Part shown: positions 1 through 5,379 of the stretch, in pieces
Layout: every line of letters begins with the position of its first letter
Numbering within the stretch: the stretch's first letter is position 1
Source of the DNA: an uncultured Oscillospiraceae bacterium
GTDB lineage: Bacteria > Bacillota > Clostridia > Oscillospirales > Acutalibacteraceae
Length of the DNA stretch: 5,531 bases
NCBI GenBank assembly: GCA_902462665.1
Contig: CABQCM010000111.1
Coordinates: 1 to 5,531, forward strand
Direction: 5' to 3'
Program-made: the position numbers and the translations under genes
The notes under the pieces: generated by a model
The model's database searches: none
What the model was told of the DNA's origin: nothing
The model's input: only the letters and a program-made list of their open reading frames with translations

Positions 1-717
1 ATTTTGAATACAGTGTAGTCTGCCGATGCTATTGTTTTTTTGATCCGTTGCAATTACGTCAAAGCAATCAAAAAAATAATGGTCTTCATACGTTGCCCGG
101 CGGATACGATTGACCCATTCTGGAGAAGCGCATCCCCATTGCGCCATGGCAATTTTTTCGGCCAGTTCATGGGTCAGGTATTGGCTGATTGTGATTTTTA
201 TAAGATTCTTTGGAGCACAAAGCTCTTTTTCGTATATCTCCAATCCGTTTTCGGGTGAAAGTTCCTGTGTCCCATAAAATCCCATTGCAGTCCAAAAAGG
301 TTTTCCTGTCACTGGATCTGCGGTCAAATATAATTGGTGGGTTCCATGCGATGCAAACAGGTATTCCAAATGGGCCAGCATCGCCTTGCCGTAACCTTTT
401 CTCCGGAATTCAGGTTTTACGTAAAATTCCATGATGTAACCGTATCCCGGCTTGACATATCCTTTGTGTTCCGAATGGTCCACTTTCCCGTAGAGAAACC
501 CGACGAGAGAGTCGCCGTCGTAGCATAATTCAAGGTGGCGATCGTTTTCCCCCTGCATGTCCAGCATTTCTTGGGTGATTTTTTGAATAAACTCCGATGA
601 CGTTTGCCGGTTTTGATGGAGGTCCAGTTCTTTGTTGTAGGGAATCATCAGGCTCAAAAGCAGAGGAAAAGCCCCCTCGTTGTTCTTGTCTAACGGTACA
701 AATTTCAGTTGTTTCAT
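1..717 (-). CDS. GNAT-family N-acetyltransferase, probable two-domain form (3' end cut by window edge)
   Basis: The reading frame is open from an ATG at 717 to the left edge, giving 239 residues with no stop. Residues about 1-165 form a GNAT domain that would transfer an acetyl group from acetyl-CoA to an amine. The acetyl-CoA-binding motif is seen as YVKPEFRRKGYGKAML (residues 99-114, with the R-x-x-G-x-G core at 105-110). It is followed by YLTADPVTGKPFWTAMGF (130-147), typical of the domain's C-terminal strand and helix. Residues 170-239 continue past the normal end of one GNAT domain (about 150-170 aa) and look like the beginning of a second domain, so this may be a tandem-GNAT protein. 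The ATG is chosen because GAGGT lies about 7 nt upstream. The gene is preceded by a leader peptide and an intrinsic terminator, so expression is probably attenuated. The substrate is unknown; the leader makes a ribosome-targeting antibiotic a reasonable guess. The gene is more AT-rich than the operon to its right. Confidence 0.88.
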   Translation of the reverse strand, partial: MKQLKFVPLDKNNEGAFPLLLSLMIPYNKELDLHQNRQTSSEFIQKITQEMLDMQGENDRHLELCYDGDSLVGFLYGKVDHSEHKGYVKPGYGYIMEFYVKPEFRRKGYGKAMLAHLEYLFASHGTHQLYLTADPVTGKPFWTAMGFYGTQELSPENGLEIYEKELCAPKNLIKITISQYLTHELAEKIAMAQWGCASPEWVNRIRRATYEDHYFFDCFDVIATDQKNNSIGRLHCIQN

Positions 718-749
718 TGTATTACCTCTTTTCTGATATGTTTCAATAG

Positions 750-778
750 AAAAAACGCCGCTGATAAAATCAGCGGCG
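750..778 (-). terminator. Intrinsic terminator/attenuator upstream of the GNAT gene
   Basis: Read on the minus strand, a perfect 10-bp stem (arms 769-778 and 756-765, GC-rich at the base, 3-nt loop 766-768) is followed directly by six T residues (755-750). It lies between the leader peptide and the acetyltransferase start codon, 32 nt before the ATG, so it must be bypassed for the gene to be expressed. That position marks it as an attenuator and not an end-of-gene terminator. Confidence 0.9.
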
Positions 779-843
779 GCATTTCCATCCATATCATTCA
801 AGGTAACTTAATGGGCGGACAAAACGGCTTTTGATTTTATCAG
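761..843 (-). promoter_or_regulatory. Antiterminator pairing: leader arm 832-843 with terminator arm 761-772
   Basis: The 12-nt stretch at 832-843, inside leader codons 6-9, is perfectly complementary in the minus-strand RNA to 761-772, which spans the terminator loop and parts of both of its arms. If these pair, the terminator cannot form. The leader arm begins 16 nt from the first base of the leader start codon, just beyond the region that a ribosome held at the first codons would cover. The complementarity is read directly; the switch mechanism is inferred. Confidence 0.65.
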
Positions 844-858
844 TAGATTGGTTGTCAT
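808..858 (-). CDS. Leader peptide of the GNAT attenuator (16 aa)
   Basis: The frame reads MTTNLLIKSKAVLSAH and then TAA. The ATG at 858-856 has GAGG about 8 nt upstream, and the ORF begins roughly 28 nt after the predicted transcription start. The peptide shows no run of one amino acid, so amino-acid-starvation attenuation of the trp/his type is unlikely. Short leaders in front of a terminator and a resistance-type gene are known to sense ribosome-stalling drugs, and that is the favoured reading. Codons 6-9 overlap the antiterminator arm, which ties translation of this ORF to the RNA switch. I do not recognise the peptide as a named leader. Confidence 0.75.
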   Translation of the reverse strand: MTTNLLIKSKAVLSAH

Positions 859-868
859 TTTGCCCACC
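814..868 (-). promoter_or_regulatory. Stem sequestering the leader RBS and start codon
   Basis: In the minus-strand RNA, 868-856 (part of the ribosome binding site through the leader ATG) can pair with 826-814 near the end of the leader ORF. This gives a 13-bp stem with three G-U wobbles. Its loop contains the antiterminator arm 832-843. Ribosome loading on the leader would open this stem, so it could act as the resting state of the switch. It was found by eye and no folding energy was computed. Confidence 0.45.
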
Positions 869-892
869 TCACTTTCTCTAACTTATACCAGC

Positions 893-922
893 ATAATATC
901 ATAAGCAATTGTTTTTTGTCAA
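893..922 (-). promoter_or_regulatory. Promoter for leader peptide and GNAT gene
   Basis: On the minus strand a perfect TTGACA -35 box (922-917) and a TATTAT -10 box (898-893) are separated by 18 bp, with a TGn extension just before the -10. Transcription would start near 886, giving a leader transcript of about 170 nt before the acetyltransferase ATG. Confidence 0.8.
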
Positions 923-1083
923 CGAAATTCTATTTTAAAAGTGATTTTTATCGGCGGGCACAAATTCACGAAAATGGCTGGGCACCGTTTGACATGTTCC
1001 TTGGTTCCTGTTGGCAAAAAAGCCGTTTTCTCATAGATGCTTTATAAGCTTTTTGGGCGAGTTGATAAAATTTTCGATGCCTC
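923..1083. other. Divergent intergenic spacer, no gene seen
   Basis: This stretch separates the leftward promoter of the acetyltransferase from the rightward promoter of the hom operon. I found no ORF with a ribosome binding site, no RNA gene, no T-box or riboswitch core, and no convincing operator palindrome. Confidence 0.5.
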
Positions 1084-1112
1084 TTGAATCCGTTTGTATC
1101 CTGTGGTATAGT
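1084..1112 (+). promoter_or_regulatory. Promoter of the ACT-hom-lysC operon
   Basis: TTGAAT (1084-1089) and TATAGT (1107-1112) are separated by exactly 17 bp, and a TGn extended -10 precedes the second box. The predicted start near 1119 leaves only about 23-35 nt before the first gene. There is therefore no room for a leader-type riboswitch or attenuator, and control probably acts at initiation or on the enzymes through their ACT domains. Confidence 0.72.
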
Positions 1113-1141
1113 GTTATCCATACGAATACAATCGTACGTGG

Positions 1142-1594
1142 GTGGTGGACGCTTTGGAGAGAGAACGACTTTTTCTGGTCAGTGCGTCGGCGCTGCCATC
1201 GGTGTATCAAAAGGTAGTGGAGGCCAAGCGGCTGCTTTCCTCTGGCGCTGCCAATTCCGTGGCCGATGCCGTGCGTATGGTGGGTATTTCGCGTAGCGCA
1301 TTTTATAAGTATAAGGACTGCGTTTTTGCTTACGATGCCGCAACGCAGGGAAAAATGATTACCATTCAAAGCACGTTAGACGATCGGCCGGGCGTGCTCA
1401 GTTCTCTACTTGCCTATTTGAGCGATTCGGGCGTCAATATCCTGACCATCAATCAAAGCATCCCGGTGGGCGGCACAGCGTTGGTATCGGTTTCGGCCAG
1501 CATGGGCGGCGCGAGCTGTTCGCCCGACCGTTTGTTGGAGGGGCTACGCGCGCTCGAGGGCGTTCGTTCCATCGGTAGCATTTCGGAAAATTAA
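1142..1594 (+). CDS. UPF0735/PheB-like ACT domain-containing protein
   Basis: This 150-residue protein matches the small PheB-type family (UPF0735), usually about 145-150 aa. Residues 20-60 are helical and include a helix-turn-helix-like stretch ending in VGISRSAFYKYKD (47-59), a hallmark of the family. Residues 73-147 form an ACT domain with DRPGVLSSLL (81-90) and ILTINQSIP (100-108). ACT domains bind amino acids and confer allosteric or transcriptional control. The helix-turn-helix-like segment makes a DNA-binding, amino-acid-sensing regulator possible, though the family's biochemical role is not established. It is first in the operon, 25 nt before hom. The start is uncertain: GTG at 1142 or 1145, or TTG at 1154, which has GGTGG 5 nt upstream and gives a length closer to that of relatives. 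None has a strong ribosome binding site. Confidence 0.88.
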   Translation: MVDALERERLFLVSASALPSVYQKVVEAKRLLSSGAANSVADAVRMVGISRSAFYKYKDCVFAYDAATQGKMITIQSTLDDRPGVLSSLLAYLSDSGVNILTINQSIPVGGTALVSVSASMGGASCSPDRLLEGLRALEGVRSIGSISEN

Positions 1595-1604
1595 GATTAA
1601 GATA

Positions 1605-1611
1605 AGAGAGG
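1605..1611 (+). promoter_or_regulatory. Ribosome binding site of hom
   Basis: AGAGAGG lies 8 nt before the ATG at 1620 and supports that start. It falls inside the 25-nt gap after the ACT gene, consistent with co-transcription. Confidence 0.7.
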
Positions 1612-1619
1612 TAGTCGCT

Positions 1620-2858
1620 ATGGTTTCGATTGCAGTCATGGGCCACGGTGTGGTAGGCTCGGGCGTGGTGGAGGTTCTGCACAAGAACCAAGCCGGCATC
1701 GATCAGCGGGCCGGGGAGGAGATTCGGCTCAAATACGTGCTGGATCTGCTGGATTTTCCCGGCTTGAGCTATTCGGATAAATTTATCAAGGATTTTACCG
1801 TGATTGAGAATGACCCCGAAATTTCGGTGGTCGTTGAGGTTATGGGAGGAATCAATCCGGCGTATGATTTTGTCAAGCGCTGTCTGCTTGCGGGCAAAAG
1901 CGTGGTTACTTCCAACAAGGAACTGGTAGCCGCCAAGGGCGCGGAATTGCTGGCCATCGCACGGGAGCGCAACGTCAACTTTCTGTTTGAGGCAAGCGTG
2001 GGAGGAGGAATCCCCATTATTCGCCCCATTTCCCAGTGCCTGGCGGCCAATGAGATTATGGAAATCCTCGGCATTCTCAACGGCACGACCAATTTCATTC
2101 TCACCAAAATGTTTAAGGAGGGAATGAGTTTTGAGGAATCGCTTTCTTTGGCGCAGGAGCTTGGGTATGCCGAGCGCAATCCCGACGCCGACGTGGGCGG
2201 GCACGATACCTGCCGTAAGATTTGTATTCTAGCCTCGCTCGCATTTGGAAAGCATGTGTATCCCGAGCAGGTTTCCACCGAGGGAATTACCGGCGTGACG
2301 GCGCTCGATGTGGCGTATGCCGCATCCCATGGCTATGCGATCAAGCTCATCGGTCAGGTCAAAAAGCTGGAGGACGGCCGCGTACAATGTCTGGTCGCCC
2401 CCATGCTGGTACCGAGCGACAGCCAGCTTTCCTCGGTAGATGATGTGTTCAACGCTATCGTTGTGCGGGGCGACGCGACGGGCGACGTCATGTTTTATGG
2501 CAAAGGCGCCGGGAAGCTCCCCACCGCCAGCGCCGTGGTGGCCGACGTCATTGATTGCGTCAAGCATCGCGCAGCCAGAAAATATCTTTATTGGGGCGAC
2601 GGCAGCCCCGATTATGTGGCCGATGTGGACAGTAATTGTACGGCGCTGTATGTGCGTGTCAAGGCGGCCGATCCCGCACTGGCTCTCCAAAAGGTATCGG
2701 AGATGTTTGGCTCGGTGAATACGTTGGAATGTGATAATGCGCCCGCGCACGAGTTGGCGTTCGTGCTGCCTGCGGGCAGAGAACAGGAGCTGCGCGGCAA
2801 GCTGCAATCGCTTGGCGCGTATCTGGAGCCGGTCCAGACCATGCGCGTTTGCGAATAG
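1620..2858 (+). CDS. hom: Homoserine dehydrogenase
   Basis: This cytoplasmic enzyme reduces L-aspartate-4-semialdehyde to L-homoserine with NAD(P)H, the branch point toward threonine and methionine. The 412-aa length is normal for the monofunctional Gram-positive type. The N-terminal Rossmann domain shows the dinucleotide-binding motif GHGVVGSGV (8-16). The catalytic lysine is seen in SNKELVA (K100). Substrate-domain motifs are EASVGGGIPIIRP (124-136), GILNGTTNFIL (151-161) and ERNPDADVGGHDTCRK (185-200). The last keeps E185, D196 and K200, matching the homoserine-binding Glu and the catalytic Asp and Lys of yeast Hom6. GKGAGKLPTASAVVADV (294-310) follows, and residues about 341-412 form an ACT-type regulatory region, so threonine feedback is likely. 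It lies between the ACT gene and aspartokinase in the same direction. No truncation or missing active-site residue is seen. Confidence 0.97.
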   Translation: MVSIAVMGHGVVGSGVVEVLHKNQAGIDQRAGEEIRLKYVLDLLDFPGLSYSDKFIKDFTVIENDPEISVVVEVMGGINPAYDFVKRCLLAGKSVVTSNKELVAAKGAELLAIARERNVNFLFEASVGGGIPIIRPISQCLAANEIMEILGILNGTTNFILTKMFKEGMSFEESLSLAQELGYAERNPDADVGGHDTCRKICILASLAFGKHVYPEQVSTEGITGVTALDVAYAASHGYAIKLIGQVKKLEDGRVQCLVAPMLVPSDSQLSSVDDVFNAIVVRGDATGDVMFYGKGAGKLPTASAVVADVIDCVKHRAARKYLYWGDGSPDYVADVDSNCTALYVRVKAADPALALQKVSEMFGSVNTLECDNAPAHELAFVLPAGREQELRGKLQSLGAYLEPVQTMRVCE

Positions 2859-2890
2859 GGGTTTATATTTGATTTGCTTACAGCGATAAT

Positions 2891-2926
2891 ACACAGCCTT
2901 TAGGCAAAGGGAAGCTTGGGCTGTGT
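2891..2926 (+). promoter_or_regulatory. Hairpin between hom and lysC, immediately before the lysC RBS
   Basis: A perfect 8-bp inverted repeat (arms 2891-2898 and 2919-2926, 20-nt loop) ends 2 nt before the AGGAGG of lysC. Part of the loop can form a small competing hairpin (2897-2910). Only TTT follows, so it is a poor terminator. It is more likely to affect translation of lysC, mRNA processing or stability. Its role is inferred. Confidence 0.45.
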
Positions 2927-2928
2927 TT

Positions 2929-2934
2929 AGGAGG
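2929..2934 (+). promoter_or_regulatory. Ribosome binding site of lysC
   Basis: A perfect AGGAGG lies 7 nt before the ATG at 2942. It fixes the start, which also gives the expected N-terminus with the kinase motif KFGGSSVA beginning at residue 6. Confidence 0.85.
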
Positions 2935-2941
2935 AAAAGGC

Positions 2942-4147
2942 ATGTTAATTGTACAGAAATTCGGCGGCAGCTCGGTGGCCAACGCGGATAAGGTGCGCAA
3001 CGTTGCGCGCATTATTTCCGACGCCCACCGTGCGGGCCATTCGGTTGTCGCAGTGGTCTCGGCTCAGGGGGACACGACGGACGATCTGATCGAAAAGGCG
3101 CAGGAGATCAATCCCAAAGCCTCCAAACGGGAGATGGATATGCTACTCAGCGCCGGGGAACAAATGTCGGCTTCCCTGCTCGCCATGGCCATTGAAGCCA
3201 TGGGCTTTCCGGTGGTTTCGCTGCTGGGATGGCAGATGGGGATGAAAACCAATTCTACCTACGGTAATGCCCACATTAAGAGCATTGACAGCGAGCGCAT
3301 GCGCTCGGAGCTCGACCGTGGTAACATTGTCATCGTAGCCGGCTTCCAGGGTATTAACAAATACGACGATATCACGACGCTGGGACGGGGCGGATCGGAC
3401 ACCACGGCGGTGGCCATTGCGGCGGTGCTGCATGCCGACCGTTGCCAGATTTATACCGATGTGGACGGAGTCTATACCACCGACCCGCGTATCGTGAAGG
3501 ACGCGCTCAAGCTCGGGGAAATCACTTACGATGAGATGCTGGAGCTTGCGAGCATGGGGGCGCAGGTACTGTGCAACCGTTCGGTGGAAATGGCGAAGAA
3601 ATACAATGTGGAATTGGAAGTATTATCCAGCCTGGAAGCCCTTCCGGGTACGATTGTCAAGGAGGTTGTCACCATGGAAAAAATGCTGGTCAGAGGGGTT
3701 GCCCGCGACAACGATATTGCCCGGATCTCGCTGGTGGGAGTACACGATACGCCGGGGATTGCCTACCGTGTGTTCTCCAAACTCGCCGCCCGCAAAATCA
3801 ATGTGGATATCATTCTGCAATCGGTGGGGCGCGACGGTACCAAGGACATTACCTTTACCGTGCCGCGCACCCAAAGCGACGATGCGGTGGAGGCTCTCAA
3901 GGAAAGCGCCGAGTCGTTGGGAGCAAGCGAGGTTTTGTGCGATACCAACGTCAGCAAGGTCTCCATCGTCGGCGCAGGAATGGAATCCCATCCTGGCGTG
4001 GCTGCGACCATGTTTGAAGCGTTGAGCGCCGCCAACATCAATATTCAGATGATCAGCACAAGCGAAATTAAAATTTCAGTACTGATTAACCGCGAGGATT
4101 CGGAAAAGGCAGTGCAGGCAGTTCACCGCGCATTTTTTGACCGGTAA
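2942..4147 (+). CDS. lysC: Aspartate kinase (LysC type), alpha subunit / full length
   Basis: This enzyme phosphorylates L-aspartate with ATP to 4-aspartyl phosphate, the first step toward lysine, methionine, threonine and diaminopimelate. The 401-aa length fits the monofunctional type (B. subtilis LysC is about 408). The amino acid kinase domain covers residues 1-235, with KFGGSSVA (6-13), SAQGDTTDDLI (40-50), TTLGRGGSDTTAVAIA (145-160) and YTDVDGVYTTDPRIV (171-185). Two ACT domains follow at about 255-325 (VHDTPGIAYRVFSKL) and 337-401 (GAGMESHPGVAATMFEAL), where lysine and/or threonine should bind for feedback control. It is the last gene of the hom operon, 83 nt after hom. An internal ribosome binding site and ATG at codon 245 probably give a second product. 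Which amino acid inhibits it cannot be read from the sequence. Confidence 0.97.
   Translation: MLIVQKFGGSSVANADKVRNVARIISDAHRAGHSVVAVVSAQGDTTDDLIEKAQEINPKASKREMDMLLSAGEQMSASLLAMAIEAMGFPVVSLLGWQMGMKTNSTYGNAHIKSIDSERMRSELDRGNIVIVAGFQGINKYDDITTLGRGGSDTTAVAIAAVLHADRCQIYTDVDGVYTTDPRIVKDALKLGEITYDEMLELASMGAQVLCNRSVEMAKKYNVELEVLSSLEALPGTIVKEVVTMEKMLVRGVARDNDIARISLVGVHDTPGIAYRVFSKLAARKINVDIILQSVGRDGTKDITFTVPRTQSDDAVEALKESAESLGASEVLCDTNVSKVSIVGAGMESHPGVAATMFEALSAANINIQMISTSEIKISVLINREDSEKAVQAVHRAFFDR
3659..3665 (+). promoter_or_regulatory. Internal ribosome binding site within lysC
   Basis: An AAGGAGG-type purine run lies in the coding sequence 8 nt upstream of the in-frame ATG at 3674. This is an ideal distance and one of the best Shine-Dalgarno matches in the window. 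Confidence 0.7.
3674..4147 (+). CDS. Predicted aspartokinase beta (regulatory) subunit from internal in-frame start
   Basis: Translation from the ATG at codon 245 of lysC would give a 157-aa protein made only of the two ACT domains. In B. subtilis aspartokinase II, and in Corynebacterium LysC, the beta subunit is made from an in-frame internal start at the same domain boundary (about codon 246-250), and it assembles with alpha as an alpha2beta2 complex. The same arrangement, with a strong internal ribosome binding site placed exactly there, supports that prediction. It is inferred from sequence and is not an independent gene. Confidence 0.68.
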   Translation: MEKMLVRGVARDNDIARISLVGVHDTPGIAYRVFSKLAARKINVDIILQSVGRDGTKDITFTVPRTQSDDAVEALKESAESLGASEVLCDTNVSKVSIVGAGMESHPGVAATMFEALSAANINIQMISTSEIKISVLINREDSEKAVQAVHRAFFDR

Positions 4148-4166
4148 GCAGCCAAGCTGTTAAAAT
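4137..4166 (+). promoter_or_regulatory. Putative promoter for the oxidoreductase gene, overlapping the end of lysC
   Basis: TTGACC (4137-4142, overlapping the last lysC codons) and TAAAAT (4161-4166) are 18 bp apart, each one mismatch from consensus. The start would be near 4173, about 53 nt before the downstream ATG. It would let the oxidoreductase be expressed independently of the hom operon. Confidence 0.55.
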
Positions 4167-4175
4167 AAAAATGGA

Positions 4176-4208
4176 AACGAGGGGTGGAAAATCCACTCCT
4201 CGTTGTTT
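4176..4208 (+). terminator. Strong hairpin after lysC: weak terminator or 5'-UTR stem of the next gene
   Basis: A 13-bp stem (arms 4176-4188 and 4192-4204, one G-U pair, AAA loop) is followed by GTTTG, not a clean T run. It lies 29 nt after the lysC stop and ends 7 nt before the next ribosome binding site. As a terminator it would close the ACT-hom-lysC operon, but its tail is poor. If the promoter at 4137-4166 is used, the stem begins within a few nucleotides of the mRNA 5' end and may instead stabilise the transcript. Confidence 0.55.
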
Positions 4209-4225
4209 GTAGGGAGGAAAAAGAG

Positions 4226-5203
4226 ATGCATCGCAATTGGGGGATTATCGGCGCAGGCGTTATCGCCCGGGAAATGGCGCAGGCTCTGAGCACTGCGCAC
4301 GGAGAAATCTATGCCATTGCCGGACGTACCCGCGCCAACGCCGAGCGTCTGGCAGCACAATATCCGATTGAGCGGGTATACAGCTCGGTAAAAGAGCTTC
4401 TCGCCGACCCGGCGGTGGACGTTGTTTATGTCGCCACGCCGCACAACCTACATTACGATATCATGCGCCAGGCCTTGCTCGCAGGCAAGCATGTGCTGTG
4501 CGAAAAGGCAATTACGGTCAATGCCGCCCAACTGGACGAGATTCGCTCCCTCGCCAGGGAGCGCGACCTGGTGGTGGAAGAGGCCATGACCCTGTACCAT
4601 ATGCCGTTGTATCGTGAACTGCAGGAAAGGGTGAAGCAGGGTGCCATTGGCCGGATCAATATGATTCAGGTCAATTTTGGAAGCTGTAAACAATATGACG
4701 TGAATAACCGCTTTTTCAGCCCGGCGCTGGCTGGGGGCGCTTTGCTCGACATCGGTGTATACGCCTTGTCGTTTGCGCGGTATTTTTTGGATGAGCTTCC
4801 TGATCGCATTGTCACTACCGCCCGCTTGTTTGAGACAGGCGTGGACGAGCAGTCAGGGATCGTGATGACCAATCCGCAAGGGCAAATGGCAGTCGTTTCT
4901 TTGTCCATGCGCGCCAAACAGCCAAAACGGGGCGTTGTTTCGGGCGAGCGTGGATTCATTGAGGTCAACGATTATCCGCGGGCCGACTGTGCACAAATTC
5001 ATCTGCTGACGGAAAAAGAGCCGCAATGCCTATGCGTTGGGGAGACTGCCCGGGCGCTGGAATACGAGGTAATGGATATGGAACGCCGCCTGGACGGGGA
5101 AACGCCGGGATTTGAGCCATTTACCGATGATGTCATGGAGTTGATGACCCGCATTCGGCAGCAATGGGGGATGCGGTATCCTTTTGAAACGTTCTCGAAC
5201 TAA
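4226..5203 (+). CDS. Gfo/Idh/MocA-family NAD(P)-dependent oxidoreductase
   Basis: This 325-aa protein has the family's two-domain plan and length. An N-terminal Rossmann fold carries GIIGAGVIAREMA (6-18), VYVATPHNLHYD (67-78) and GKHVLCEKAITVN (87-99). The latter holds the family Glu-Lys pair (E93-K94), with Ala replacing the usual following Pro. The C-terminal domain begins near residue 121 and contains AGGALLDIGVYAL (169-181). D175 and Y179 correspond to the Asp and the catalytic Tyr/His position of this family, and the Tyr form resembles dimeric dihydrodiol dehydrogenases. Substrates of the family are sugars, inositols, bile-pigment or diol compounds; the actual one cannot be read here. 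The ATG at 4226 is chosen because GGGAGG lies 8 nt upstream. An in-frame upstream ATG at 4184 falls inside the hairpin and lacks a ribosome binding site. No link to the aspartate pathway is evident. Confidence 0.9.
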   Translation: MHRNWGIIGAGVIAREMAQALSTAHGEIYAIAGRTRANAERLAAQYPIERVYSSVKELLADPAVDVVYVATPHNLHYDIMRQALLAGKHVLCEKAITVNAAQLDEIRSLARERDLVVEEAMTLYHMPLYRELQERVKQGAIGRINMIQVNFGSCKQYDVNNRFFSPALAGGALLDIGVYALSFARYFLDELPDRIVTTARLFETGVDEQSGIVMTNPQGQMAVVSLSMRAKQPKRGVVSGERGFIEVNDYPRADCAQIHLLTEKEPQCLCVGETARALEYEVMDMERRLDGETPGFEPFTDDVMELMTRIRQQWGMRYPFETFSN

Positions 5204-5350
5204 AGATGGCGGAACGAAGTTTTTGCAAATATATTTCATGCTGTAATACAAGGTAATAGAGTGTGATCATATGGTCTACGCTTTTCCTTAAGAGTCAACA
5301 GGTGTTTTCCTTTGCATAAATACTGAAAGCGGAAGAATATCCGATATTGA
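5204..5350. other. AT-rich intergenic region without a gene
   Basis: No ORF with a ribosome binding site and no clear terminator is seen after the oxidoreductase. The only small structure is a 5-bp inverted repeat with a 3-nt spacer at 5336-5348, 2 nt upstream of the promoter-like -35 box, which could be an operator half-site pair but is too short to call. Confidence 0.4.
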
Positions 5351-5379
5351 TTGACGATATAATTGTTTTGTGGTATAAT
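5351..5379 (+). promoter_or_regulatory. Strong promoter-like sequence leading into the repeat array
   Basis: TTGACG (5351-5356) and a perfect TATAAT (5374-5379) are spaced by exactly 17 bp, with a TGn extended -10. The -10 box is also the left end of a perfect inverted repeat and of the tandem unit, so a transcript would begin inside the repeat. No ORF follows inside the window, so it may drive a non-coding RNA or a gene beyond the edge. Confidence 0.6.

Noticed and set aside
40..528. Several short plus-strand ORFs at the left end
   Set aside because: They overlap the well-supported minus-strand acetyltransferase, lack ribosome binding sites, and have no recognisable motifs.
989..1016. TTGACA at 989-994 as a second hom-operon promoter
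   Set aside because: No -10-like hexamer is found 15-19 bp downstream.
1039..1055. GCTT-TAT-AAGC followed by TTTTT as a terminator
   Set aside because: The stem is only 4 AT-rich pairs, and no gene ends upstream of it on the plus strand.
1113..1160. T-box or amino-acid riboswitch before the hom operon, suggested by GGGTGGTGGAC
   Set aside because: The stretch lies at the gene start, the predicted leader is under 40 nt, and no specifier stem or terminator is present.
1449..2894. Long minus-strand ORFs (up to 251 aa) across hom
   Set aside because: They mirror the GC-rich coding sequence of hom and its neighbours, have no domain resemblance, and are antisense to a gene with intact catalytic motifs.
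3531..4025. 164-aa and 148-aa plus-strand ORFs inside lysC
   Set aside because: They are out of frame with lysC, with Arg/Trp-rich low-plausibility translations. Only the in-frame start at 3674 has a good ribosome binding site.
4184..4225. In-frame upstream ATG at 4184 as the start of the oxidoreductase
   Set aside because: It lies inside the hairpin with no ribosome binding site and adds 14 residues before the normal Rossmann start, while the ATG at 4226 has GGGAGG 8 nt upstream.
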